From Bryobacterales bacterium (GTDB lineage: Bacteria; Acidobacteriota; Terriglobia; Bryobacterales; Bryobacteraceae): a DNA stretch of 64,000 nucleotides. The translations under genes were made by a program, and so were the position numbers. The stretch lies in assembly GCA_020846745.1 (NCBI GenBank), contig JADLDI010000087.1, positions 62,001 to 126,000 on the forward strand, in the 5' to 3' direction. Under the pieces are notes generated by a model. That model had not been told where the DNA came from and ran no database searches. It saw only the letters and a program-made list of their open reading frames with translations. The stretch's first letter is position 1. The number at the start of each line of letters is the position of its first letter. Positions 8,030 to 16,206 of this stretch are shown one piece after another.

Positions 8030-9036
8030 TGCCAGCTCACCATGCAATCGGGCTTGGCCTGACGAAACTTCGCCACGCCATCAGGTGTTACCGCCGTCCC
8101 GGCTACAAAGAGTTGCTGTAGCTTAGGTAACTTAGCGAGTTCCATCATGCCTTTGTCAGTTACGGCAGTTTCCGCCAGATCGAGCGTCTTGAGTTGAGAC
8201 ATCTTCGCGAGCGCGGCAGCAGCCGTGTCGTCCACTTTCTTCGCTCGCCAGAGATTCAGGCGATGGAGTGTGCGCAGATTCGACAATCTTGCAACGCCGG
8301 TTGGTGTGATGGCTGTGCGAGACAGGTCCAACGATTCGAGTTTCGGCAGCGCTTCAATTTTGGCGAGGGCGAGGTCAGTCACTTTTGTACCCCCAAGGTC
8401 GAGTGTGCGGAGGGATTTCACCGACCCGATCAGTTCCAGGTCGAAGTCGGTGATGGAGGCCATCCATGTGCCGGAGTTACGTTTCTGCGATCCGTTCAAT
8501 TTCAGGACCTTGAGATTCGGCAGCAGGCGGATGAACGTGAGTCCCTGCCCGCTGACTTTGTTGCCACCCAGCGAGAGTTCTTCCAGCAGGGTGAGATTGC
8601 CCAGGTAGTCGAGTCCGTTGTTGGTGATCTGAGTAGAAGAGATATCAAGCGATCGCAGGTTGGTCAGCTCGCCGATATAGGCAAGGCTGGTATCAGTAAT
8701 GTCGGTGCCTTGCAGGTTGAGCCGCTCCAGTTGCTTCCAGCCGCGTATATTCGCCAGGGCCACATCCGCCACAAACTCCGAATAGTAGAGGTTCAGTTCC
8801 TTAACTGAGTTCATGCCGCGCAAGCGTGAGAGGCCGGCTTCGCCGATTTGACCGAGTGCCAGGTCGAGTTTTCGCAAATCTTTCATTGCGGCCAGATATT
8901 CCATGTCGGAATCGGTTACCCAGCGATAGCCGAGCGAAACTTCAACCACTCGGCCCTGTGCGTCGGTATGGCACACTCCACCTTGTGACGCGACCCAGGC
9001 GGACGGATCGAGCAGTAAGAGAGCGAGTAACAGCAT
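8026..9036 (-). CDS. Secreted leucine-rich-repeat protein (short paralogue)
   Basis: The ~336-residue protein has a hydrophobic N-terminus (MLLLALLLLDPSAWVASQGG), a W-V-x3-GG module, and then about 11 leucine-rich repeats of ~24 residues. Typical units are LTNLRSLDISSTQITNNGL and LPKLESLDLSRTAITPTGV. The repeats resemble the bacterial LRR subtype with consensus LxxLxxLDLxxTxITDxGL, common in Planctomycetota and Acidobacteriota. These are protein-interaction solenoids, probably periplasmic or surface exposed. The start ATG shares a base with the stop of the longer LRR gene (TGATG), and its own stop overlaps the DUF1592 start. The partner is unknown; the operon suggests the DUF1592/DUF1552 proteins. 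Confidence 0.85.
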   Translation of the reverse strand: MLLLALLLLDPSAWVASQGGVCHTDAQGRVVEVSLGYRWVTDSDMEYLAAMKDLRKLDLALGQIGEAGLSRLRGMNSVKELNLYYSEFVADVALANIRGWKQLERLNLQGTDITDTSLAYIGELTNLRSLDISSTQITNNGLDYLGNLTLLEELSLGGNKVSGQGLTFIRLLPNLKVLKLNGSQKRNSGTWMASITDFDLELIGSVKSLRTLDLGGTKVTDLALAKIEALPKLESLDLSRTAITPTGVARLSNLRTLHRLNLWRAKKVDDTAAAALAKMSQLKTLDLAETAVTDKGMMELAKLPKLQQLFVAGTAVTPDGVAKFRQAKPDCMVSWQ

Positions 9037-11018
9037 CAACTTCCTCTCCTGATGGGGAGCGACGATTCGCGGACGTACACAATACGGCAGTTGGGAAGAG
9101 CGGCACGAACCTGGTCGAAGCCCTTATCCGTATAAAGCGTGTGATAGATATTCAGGACCTTGAGGCCTTTCAGGCCGGCGAACAACGACGCGGTCGTATC
9201 GTCGATCGTGGCCGAATCGAGATAAAGCTCCTTGAGGGTGCCGATTTTGGCAAGATAGGGTACAGCTTTCGCAGTTACCTGAGTGTAATCGAGATTCAGC
9301 ACCTCAAGGTTCGGAAGTGCGGAGAGCACGGCGGCGGTGTTGTCGCCGGCACGCGTTCGCTGCAGGTAGAGGCGAGTCAGGCTGGGCAAGAAGGCCAAGG
9401 GCGCTGAGCCTCGATCGGTGAACCGGGTATAGGCAAGCGACAAGGTGGCGAGCGACTGCAACGGCGCCAGTAGTTTCAACCCTGCGTCGGATATGTCGGC
9501 CCCATCGAGCTCGAGTGTTTTGAGACGACTTAAGGTTGCGAGATGCGACAGGCCGGAGTCAGTTACATCGGAATAACTCAGATTCAGCTGTTCGAGCGAT
9601 GCTATGCCGGCCACCGCAGTGAGTGAATCGCTTGTCACTCGAGTGTTAGCCAACGATAGGTCTCTGAGCTTTGGCACGGCGCGCAGATTCACCAGGCCGT
9701 TGCCCTGAACCAGGGAGTGATCCAGCACTAACCTCTCTAATCGAGCGAGTTTGGACAAATGTACGAGGCCGGCATCGGAGACCGTGGTTTGAGCGAGGTT
9801 GAGGCTTTGCAGATTCGACAGCGCGGCCAGGTGCGGCAGGGCGAGATCACCGATTTCGGTGGTCGAGAGATCGAGCACACGCAAGTGCTTCAAGCCTGCC
9901 AGGTGCGCGGCCGCGCCATCACCGATACCCGTGCCGGACAGGAAAATGTCCGTGAGGCGGCCGCCTTCCATGGTCGCCGTGCCGCCCAGTGAACGGACCC
10001 AGGCGGCGACGGCGGTGTCCGTCGGTGCCGCGGGGGCGGGAGCCCTGGTGTTGGCGCGAGTAACCGATGTATTCAGGAACTCGATGTCACAGCGGGCAAG
10101 AATTTGCTTGAGCGAATCCACACCGGTGCCGGTTGCCGCCGTGTACCGTAAATCGAGGTTGCGCAGATTTTTGAAGCGCGCCAGTTTGGCGACGCCCGCG
10201 TTTGTAACACGTGTCCGGTAGAGATTCAGTTCTTCCAACTCCGGCATGCCGGCAAGCGCTTCCAGCCCATCGTCGGTAATCGACGCTCCGAGCAAATTCA
10301 GCTTCCGCATCTTGGTGAGCTTGCGCAGGTGCACAATGCCGGCATCGGAGATGCGCGTGGCGTGCAGGTCGAGTTCGGTGAGGTTTGTCAGATCGGCCAG
10401 GTTCGTCAGGCCTTCATCGGTGATGAGGGTGTCGCGAACCAGCAACCGCTCCAGGCGTTTCATGCCGGCCACCGACTTCATGCCGGCGTCGTCGAGGCGT
10501 GTGTTGTTCAGGTCGAGAAACCGAAGGTTCGTGGCCTTAGCGAGCGACCGCCCCTTCACTTTCAATCTGTCGATACGAAGTTCCTCCAGATTCGGAAGGG
10601 CCGCGAGATGGGCGATACCGTCATCTTCAATCGGTATGTCGGTCTGGACAGGCTCCGACACGGCAAACCGGACAAGCCCCGTGAGCGATTCGATTGGACG
10701 GAGCGACCGTTCGCATTCCCTGGGTGGTACGTTGTGCCAGAACCGCCCGGACAGATAGAGTTCTTTCAGGTGAATGAGACCGCGGAGTTTCTCGAACTCA
10801 TTCAGTTCGACGACCACTCCAACCAGATTGACGGTATGGAGTTTGAAATCACCGGCAGGCAGTTCCGCGACGTCCCAGATGCGGCGCGAGTTTCCGTCAA
10901 CGACGACGAAACCACCCGAGCGCAACACCCACTCGGCGACCGAACGGTCGGGTAGCGGAGTGCTTTGAGGCAATAAAGGCAGAACTGCGGCCAATCCCAG
11001 CAACAGCGCGGCGCGCAT
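9036..11018 (-). CDS. Secreted leucine-rich-repeat protein, internally duplicated
   Basis: The 660-residue protein has a signal peptide (MRAALLLGLAAVLPLLPQS). It then carries two LRR arcs, each introduced by a W-V/L-x3-GG module: SVAEWVLRSGG near residue 30 and AVAAWVRSLGG near residue 340. Repeat units such as LTNLTELDLHATRISDAGI and LSRLKTLELDGADISDAGL have ~24-residue periods. The two halves and the downstream 336-residue protein share the same plan, so the pair probably arose by duplication of one module. It is the first gene of the operon. A TATGAT box lies 12 nt before the ATG and could drive a very short leader. Confidence 0.85.
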   Translation of the reverse strand: MRAALLLGLAAVLPLLPQSTPLPDRSVAEWVLRSGGFVVVDGNSRRIWDVAELPAGDFKLHTVNLVGVVVELNEFEKLRGLIHLKELYLSGRFWHNVPPRECERSLRPIESLTGLVRFAVSEPVQTDIPIEDDGIAHLAALPNLEELRIDRLKVKGRSLAKATNLRFLDLNNTRLDDAGMKSVAGMKRLERLLVRDTLITDEGLTNLADLTNLTELDLHATRISDAGIVHLRKLTKMRKLNLLGASITDDGLEALAGMPELEELNLYRTRVTNAGVAKLARFKNLRNLDLRYTAATGTGVDSLKQILARCDIEFLNTSVTRANTRAPAPAAPTDTAVAAWVRSLGGTATMEGGRLTDIFLSGTGIGDGAAAHLAGLKHLRVLDLSTTEIGDLALPHLAALSNLQSLNLAQTTVSDAGLVHLSKLARLERLVLDHSLVQGNGLVNLRAVPKLRDLSLANTRVTSDSLTAVAGIASLEQLNLSYSDVTDSGLSHLATLSRLKTLELDGADISDAGLKLLAPLQSLATLSLAYTRFTDRGSAPLAFLPSLTRLYLQRTRAGDNTAAVLSALPNLEVLNLDYTQVTAKAVPYLAKIGTLKELYLDSATIDDTTASLFAGLKGLKVLNIYHTLYTDKGFDQVRAALPNCRIVYVRESSLPIRRGS

Positions 11019-11061
11019 GGATTTGATTACATCATAGTGCTAACCGATTGGCTGGACCGGC

Positions 11062-12327
11062 TCAGTCCGCCGCTGCTTTCAGCATCGTACCCTCCGTCGA
11101 GGTGCTTTTGCGCCGAAAAGTGACGAGCAGCACGCCAAAGATCACGGTGAGCACCGCCGGAAGGTAAGCGACATGCCGGAACGCCGCGGCAGGCCCTTGC
11201 GTGTCGTACCAGGAACCCATCACCGGCAGGATAAAGGCGACCGAGAGATTGCCGGTACCGCCGATGATCGCCAAGCCAAGCGCGCCCGACTTCGCGAACC
11301 GTTCCGCCGTGAACGCGAGCATTAATGGCCAGAAGAAGGTCTTGCCAATCCCGAAGATCGTGGCCCAGAGAAAGGCTCCGCCGGGCGTTGAAACGGAACT
11401 GAGTCCCCATAGTCCGGCCGCGGACAAGACCGAGGACAAAGTTAACAACCCAAGCGGTGACAAAGCGTGCGCCAAACGTCCGCCGAAGAAACGGAGGATG
11501 AACATCAGGCTGGCGGTGTAGACCAGCAGCAGGATGCCTTGCATGTTGGCCACCTGTGTCATGACGCTGCCCACCCACTGGTCCGGACCGAGTTCCGTGG
11601 CCGCGGTCATCCACATGCAAACCCACCACAGCACGAACAGCGGCGCGAATACTTCACGCACCATATCGCGGTTACTCACTCCCGCCGCCACGCGTTCTGT
11701 TTTGGGGAACGGCTGGTTCCAGATCATTGTCGCATAAACGATGGCGGGCACGATGACGAGCCCGAGTTTCACCTGCCACCCGAAGGTCGCCATGGCTGCC
11801 GGAACAGAGGCGGCATCTAAACCGAGTAGTTTGGTTAGTGCGTAAGAAGCCAGGCCGCCGATGATGAGTCCACCGGGCCACCAGGCATGGAGAACGTTCA
11901 GCTTATGCGTCTTCTCGCGCGGATACATGGAAGCGGCAAGGGGGTTGATCACTCCTTCGACGAGTCCTTGCGAAAGTCCCAGAGTCAACATGGCGGCGTA
12001 TAGAGTAATGAAGCCCGGGTCCGTATAGAAGATGGGCGGCGCCGCGGCCGGACGCGGCGCCAGCAGAATCGCTAAGACGGCAGCAACATATCCGCCCGCC
12101 GACACGAGCAGCAGACGCCGCATCCCGAGGAAATCCACCAGCGATCCGCCTATCCAGATCGACAGCGTGAACCCCCAGAACGCCGGACTCAGGCACAGGC
12201 CTATTTGTTCTTTCGTGAGCCGGAAGTCGGCAGCTAAAGCATCGAGTATGTCGCCGCGGATTGAGAACACCATCGAGGTGGTAATCAGTGCGACACAACT
12301 GGCGGCAAACAGGCGCGTGGGGTTCAT
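11062..12327 (-). CDS. MFS transporter
   Basis: The 421-residue integral membrane protein has about 12 hydrophobic segments. An MFS-type loop, SLVDFLGMRRLLLVSAG, lies between helices 2 and 3. It begins MNPTRLFAASCVALITTSMV. The frame is open further upstream, but that part is not membrane-like and runs into the divergent gene, so this ATG was taken. LSQGLVEGVINPLAASMYP and LNVLHAWWPGGLIIGG resemble sugar-importing MFS members (the fucose/glucose family includes such phrases), which is only suggestive. It is divergent from the GH109-like gene with 132 nt between the starts, consistent with joint use in sugar catabolism. Confidence 0.85.
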   Translation of the reverse strand: MNPTRLFAASCVALITTSMVFSIRGDILDALAADFRLTKEQIGLCLSPAFWGFTLSIWIGGSLVDFLGMRRLLLVSAGGYVAAVLAILLAPRPAAAPPIFYTDPGFITLYAAMLTLGLSQGLVEGVINPLAASMYPREKTHKLNVLHAWWPGGLIIGGLASYALTKLLGLDAASVPAAMATFGWQVKLGLVIVPAIVYATMIWNQPFPKTERVAAGVSNRDMVREVFAPLFVLWWVCMWMTAATELGPDQWVGSVMTQVANMQGILLLVYTASLMFILRFFGGRLAHALSPLGLLTLSSVLSAAGLWGLSSVSTPGGAFLWATIFGIGKTFFWPLMLAFTAERFAKSGALGLAIIGGTGNLSVAFILPVMGSWYDTQGPAAAFRHVAYLPAVLTVIFGVLLVTFRRKSTSTEGTMLKAAAD

Positions 12328-12459
12328 CCGCGCACCGGGAAACGGATCGGAAGCATTGCCGCTCAGGATATCAGTTAGGAATAGAACGACGGCGAGGTCT
12401 GGGCGGCGACTGTCGTAAACGGCGCAATACGAGATATAAAGATCTAAGAGGACCAATTT

Positions 12460-13752
12460 GTGAATCGTCGATCGTTTGTTCTCGCCTCCGCCGCTGCCGC
12501 TACCACGCTTCCGATGCACGCCGCTGCCGACAACCCGGTACGAGTCGGTGTCGTGGGTACAGGCGGCCGCGGTACCGGACTCATCCGCATCGCCTCGAAG
12601 ATCCCGGGCGTCGCGTTTCCGGCCCTGTGTGATATCAACGCGCAGAACCTGGCGCGTGCACAGGACTTGGTGATGTCCGCGGGAGGCGCCAAGCCCGAAG
12701 GCTACACGGGCGAAGAGGACTATCGCCGGCTGGCGGCGCGGGACGACCTGGACGCTGTGATTATCGCCGCGCCCTGGCACTGGCACACGCCCATGGCTGT
12801 GGCTTCAATGAAAGCGGGCAAGTACACGGCCATCGAGGTTCCGGCGGCTTTGACCATCGACGAATGCCGGCAACTGGTCGATACGCACGAAGAGACCGGG
12901 ACACCGTGCATGATGCTCGAGAACTGGAGTTTCCGGCGCGACAACCTGGCCGTGCTGACGATGATCCGCGCCGGACTGTTAGGCGAGATCAACCACTGCC
13001 ATTGCGCGCACTCGCACGATTGCACTTATTGGTACTTCGACAAGGAGGGCAATCCGCGCTGGTCCGGCGAGTATCTCATCAAGCGCAATGCCGATCAGTA
13101 TCCGACGCATAGCCTGGGTCCGGTGCTCAGTTGGATGGACTGGAATTGCGGCGATTACCCCGCCTACCTGACCGCGACCGCAACACGGTCAATCAGCGTT
13201 CCCAACTACTTTCGGAAGAAGTACGGCAAGGACAGCCCGCAGGCGAAACGGGTGCTCAAACAGGGCGACATCGTCACGTCCGTAGTGAAGACGATCAAAG
13301 GCAACACGCTGGTGATCAATAACGATATGCAGTCGCCGCGGCCTTACGACAATCGCTGGGAGATCTCGGGGACCGAAGGTGTCTACAACGAACAACGCAA
13401 TGCGGTCTATATCGCCGGAGTCAGCCCCAAACAGGACACGTGGGAGCCGTTCGAGCCTTACCAACACAAGTACGACCACGCCTGGTACAAACAACTGGAG
13501 CGCGATGCGCCGCAGGCGATCCGCAGCCAGGAAGGGCATGGCGCGCCGGATTTCCTGGAGTTGCTCCTGTTCACGAACGCCGTCCGCACAAAAGGCCCCA
13601 CACCGATCGATATCTACGACTCAGTGCTGATGTGCGCGCCGATACACCTGTCTGAGCAGTCGATCGCGAACGGGAGCGCACCCGTTCCCTTCCCCGACTT
13701 TACACGCGGCAAGTGGAAGACGCGCAAACCGCACTTCGGGGTGGTGAGCTAA
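12460..13752 (+). CDS. Gfo/Idh/MocA oxidoreductase, GH109-like, exported
   Basis: The 430-residue protein begins with a twin-arginine-like leader (MNRRSFVLASAAAATTL). A Rossmann NAD-binding motif follows (VGVVGTGGRGTGLI) and then the Gfo/Idh/MocA fold. PWHWHTPMAVASMKAGKYTA, IEVPAALTIDECRQLVDT and the following CMMLEN closely resemble GH109 proteins. Those are NAD-dependent alpha-N-acetylgalactosaminidases that hydrolyse glycosides by transient oxidation. I therefore favour a glycosidase over a plain dehydrogenase, but activity is not proven by sequence. The GTG start is supported by AAGAGGAC about 7 nt upstream. A Tat leader suits export of a cofactor-bound protein. It is divergent from an MFS transporter. 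Confidence 0.8.
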   Translation: MNRRSFVLASAAAATTLPMHAAADNPVRVGVVGTGGRGTGLIRIASKIPGVAFPALCDINAQNLARAQDLVMSAGGAKPEGYTGEEDYRRLAARDDLDAVIIAAPWHWHTPMAVASMKAGKYTAIEVPAALTIDECRQLVDTHEETGTPCMMLENWSFRRDNLAVLTMIRAGLLGEINHCHCAHSHDCTYWYFDKEGNPRWSGEYLIKRNADQYPTHSLGPVLSWMDWNCGDYPAYLTATATRSISVPNYFRKKYGKDSPQAKRVLKQGDIVTSVVKTIKGNTLVINNDMQSPRPYDNRWEISGTEGVYNEQRNAVYIAGVSPKQDTWEPFEPYQHKYDHAWYKQLERDAPQAIRSQEGHGAPDFLELLLFTNAVRTKGPTPIDIYDSVLMCAPIHLSEQSIANGSAPVPFPDFTRGKWKTRKPHFGVVS

Positions 13753-13791
13753 CGTTGCTGTCGCGATGAGGGTTCCGTCACACTGGTTGTA

Positions 13792-15579
13792 GTGTCGCTG
13801 CTGTTGAACTGCCAGGGGCTGGCAAAATCGTTTGGCGCCCTCAACCTGTTTGAAAATGTTTCGATCACCATTTCCGCCGACGATCGCCTGGGGCTGATCG
13901 GGCCGAATGGGTCCGGCAAATCCACGCTGCTCAAGATCATGGCGGGGTTGGAAACCTCAGACGAAGGCTCGCGCGTACTGCGCAAGTTGACCAAGCTTGG
14001 GTACGTGCCGCAGGATTCCACCTTTCCTGAAAACGTGACCGTACGCGAGGTGCTGACCGCGGCGGCGCCGCAGGACGACGAACTCGAAGCCCGCGTGAAC
14101 ACGATGATCGGCGTCGCGGGGTTTCCGGACCCGGACCTCGCGGCCACGCGTCTCTCAGGCGGTTGGCGAAAGCGGTTATCACTGGCGGAAGCGATCATCG
14201 CCCAACCCGACATCCTGCTACTCGACGAACCGACAAACCACCTCGATCTGGCGGGCATTCTGTGGCTGGAGGACCTGCTCGCGAATGCCCGATTCGCGGT
14301 AGTGGTTGTTTCGCACGATCGCTATTTCCTCGAGAACGTCGCCACGTCGATGGCCGAACTGTCACGGCAGTATCCGAACGGGATCTTTCGGGCAAAGGGG
14401 ACGTACTCGCGGTTTCTGGAGAAGCGGGGCGAGTTCCTGATCTCGCAGCAGAAGCTCGAAGAGTCGCTGGCGACGAAGCTGCGGCGCGAGGTGGAATGGC
14501 TGCGGCGCGGCGCCAAGGCGCGCACGACGAAGTCAAAGGCGCGTATCGATCAGGCGCACCGCTTGATGGACGATCTGGATCAGGTGTCATCGCGCAACCG
14601 CACCAGCACCGCCGCCATCGACTTCACGGCGTCTTACCGGCAGACAAAGAAACTGATCGAGACGGAATCGGTGACGTACCGGATCGGCGAACGCACAGTG
14701 TTCCAGGATGTGAACCTGAAGCTCTCGCCCGGAACGCGGCTGGGGGTGGTGGGCGCAAACGGGTCGGGCAAGACGACGTTCCTGCGCCTGTTGCTGGGTG
14801 AACGGGAACCTACTTCCGGCTCGATCTTCCGGGCGGAGAACGTGAAGATGGTCTACTTCGACCAGCATCGCGAGCAACTCGACCTGGACAAGCCGCTGAA
14901 GCGGGCGCTCGCGGAGCACGGCGATTCCGTCATCTACAACGGCCGTGCCTTGCACGTTGCCGGGTGGGCGAAGCGATTCCTATTCCGGTCCGAACAGTTG
15001 GAAGTGGCGCTGTCGCGGCTGTCGGGCGGCGAGCGGGCCCGGGTGCTGATCGCCCGGCTGATGCTACAGCCGGCCGATGTTTTGCTGTTAGACGAGCCGA
15101 CGAACGATCTGGATATTCCCACCTTGGAAGTGTTAGAGGAGAGCCTGCTGGAGTTTCCCGGCGCACTAGTTCTGGTGACGCACGACCGCTTTCTGCTCGA
15201 CCGCGTGGCGACAGTGGTGCTGGGTATCGAAGCAGACGGCACGGCAACGCTCTATGCCGATTACGCACAGTGGCAACAGGCGCAACAGGAGCGGCAGCCG
15301 ACGAAAACGGCGAAACCGGCAAAGGAACCGGCGCCTGTAACGGCATCGCCTTCAAAGAAGAAGCTGTCCTATTTAGAGGCTCGCGAGTGGGAATCGATCG
15401 AGTCCCGCATCGCTTCGGCGGAAGCGACCCTAGAGGAGATGAAAGAACTCATGCATGCGCCCGAAGTGGTAACGGACGCCAAGCGCCTGCACGAGGTCTA
15501 TGAGGAGATGCTGAAGGCCCAAGCCGACGTGGACGCGCTATATGAGCGCTGGGCGGAACTGGAAGCCAAGCAGGCGTAA
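13792..15579 (+). CDS. ABC-F ATPase, Uup-like
   Basis: The 595-residue protein contains two ABC ATPase domains and no membrane segments. The first has Walker A GPNGSGKST (37-45), signature LSGGWRKRLSLAEA and Walker B LLLDEPTNHLD. The second has GANGSGKTT, LSGGERARVLIARL and LLLDEPTNDLD. A C-terminal coiled coil (about 515-595, starting KKKLSYLEAREWESIE) is characteristic of the Uup branch of ABC-F proteins, which act on ribosomes or DNA-repair intermediates rather than transport. It starts at a GTG without a clear Shine-Dalgarno sequence. The C-terminal domain argues against Ettâ- or antibiotic-resistance-type ABC-F proteins, though not decisively. Confidence 0.88.
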   Translation: MSLLLNCQGLAKSFGALNLFENVSITISADDRLGLIGPNGSGKSTLLKIMAGLETSDEGSRVLRKLTKLGYVPQDSTFPENVTVREVLTAAAPQDDELEARVNTMIGVAGFPDPDLAATRLSGGWRKRLSLAEAIIAQPDILLLDEPTNHLDLAGILWLEDLLANARFAVVVVSHDRYFLENVATSMAELSRQYPNGIFRAKGTYSRFLEKRGEFLISQQKLEESLATKLRREVEWLRRGAKARTTKSKARIDQAHRLMDDLDQVSSRNRTSTAAIDFTASYRQTKKLIETESVTYRIGERTVFQDVNLKLSPGTRLGVVGANGSGKTTFLRLLLGEREPTSGSIFRAENVKMVYFDQHREQLDLDKPLKRALAEHGDSVIYNGRALHVAGWAKRFLFRSEQLEVALSRLSGGERARVLIARLMLQPADVLLLDEPTNDLDIPTLEVLEESLLEFPGALVLVTHDRFLLDRVATVVLGIEADGTATLYADYAQWQQAQQERQPTKTAKPAKEPAPVTASPSKKKLSYLEAREWESIESRIASAEATLEEMKELMHAPEVVTDAKRLHEVYEEMLKAQADVDALYERWAELEAKQA

Positions 15580-15599
15580 CGTAAACTGAGATTAGAGCA

Positions 15600-15833
15600 A
15601 TGGCGTTCGAACGCATTTTTATCGATCCGGCAATCTGCCATGGCCAAGCGTGCATCAAAGGGACGCGAATCCCAGTGCATCAAATCATCCGCATGATGGC
15701 AAACGGAGACAGCATCGATGACTTGCTGGATGAATATCCCTCGCTCACTCGTGCTGACATTCTCGCGTGTCTCGATTACGCCGCCGAACTGGCCGAGGAA
15801 CAGGTTACACCGTTGCCCGCTGCCAGCCGATAG
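15600..15833 (+). CDS. DUF433 antitoxin
   Basis: The 77-residue protein has the DUF433 signature: RIFIDPAICHGQACIKGTRI at the N-terminus, then a helix-turn-helix-like region (SIDDLLDEYPSLTRADILAC). DUF433 proteins are the usual antitoxin partners of DUF5615 PIN-like toxins, and that gene starts 2 nt after this stop. It would bind and neutralise the toxin and probably repress its own promoter. It lies 20 nt after the ABC-F gene, so read-through is possible. Confidence 0.9.
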   Translation: MAFERIFIDPAICHGQACIKGTRIPVHQIIRMMANGDSIDDLLDEYPSLTRADILACLDYAAELAEEQVTPLPAASR

Positions 15834-15835
15834 TT

Positions 15836-16201
15836 GTGAGGATCCTCGTAGACGAGAACATTCCGCGCCTGACCGTCAACTACTTGCGGCAGGCAGGCCA
15901 CGACGTTACGGATATTCGAGGCTCAGCCGATCAAGGGCTCGCGGATGCAGCCCTTTGGAAGGTCGCGGTCAGCGAACGGCGTCTTCTCATCACGACCGAC
16001 AAAGGTTTCACTGAGTATCGGAACGCCGATCATTCCGGCATTCTCATCGTTCGATTACGCCAACCGAATCGTACAAAGATTCACAAGTCAGTGCTTCAAG
16101 GGCTCGAGCGTTACTCCGAGGCGGAATGGCCCGGACTGCTGGTGGTCGTACGTGACTCGATGATCAGTACGGCCAAGACGCACGGATCTGCGACTATATA
16201 G
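15836..16201 (+). CDS. DUF5615 PIN-like toxin
   Basis: The 121-residue protein starts at a GTG giving VRILVDENIPRL, the canonical N-terminus of DUF5615 (Mut7-C/PIN-like) proteins. The acidic residues D6 and E7 correspond to the metal site, and LLITTDKGFTEY carries a second conserved Asp. These proteins are predicted ribonuclease toxins. A longer frame starting inside the DUF433 gene is possible, but it lacks homology and would overlap the antitoxin by 67 nt. The 2-nt spacing shows a tight bicistron. The convergent Gfo/Idh gene ends 5 nt downstream. Confidence 0.85.
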   Translation: MRILVDENIPRLTVNYLRQAGHDVTDIRGSADQGLADAALWKVAVSERRLLITTDKGFTEYRNADHSGILIVRLRQPNRTKIHKSVLQGLERYSEAEWPGLLVVVRDSMISTAKTHGSATI

Positions 16202-16206
16202 CGCTG

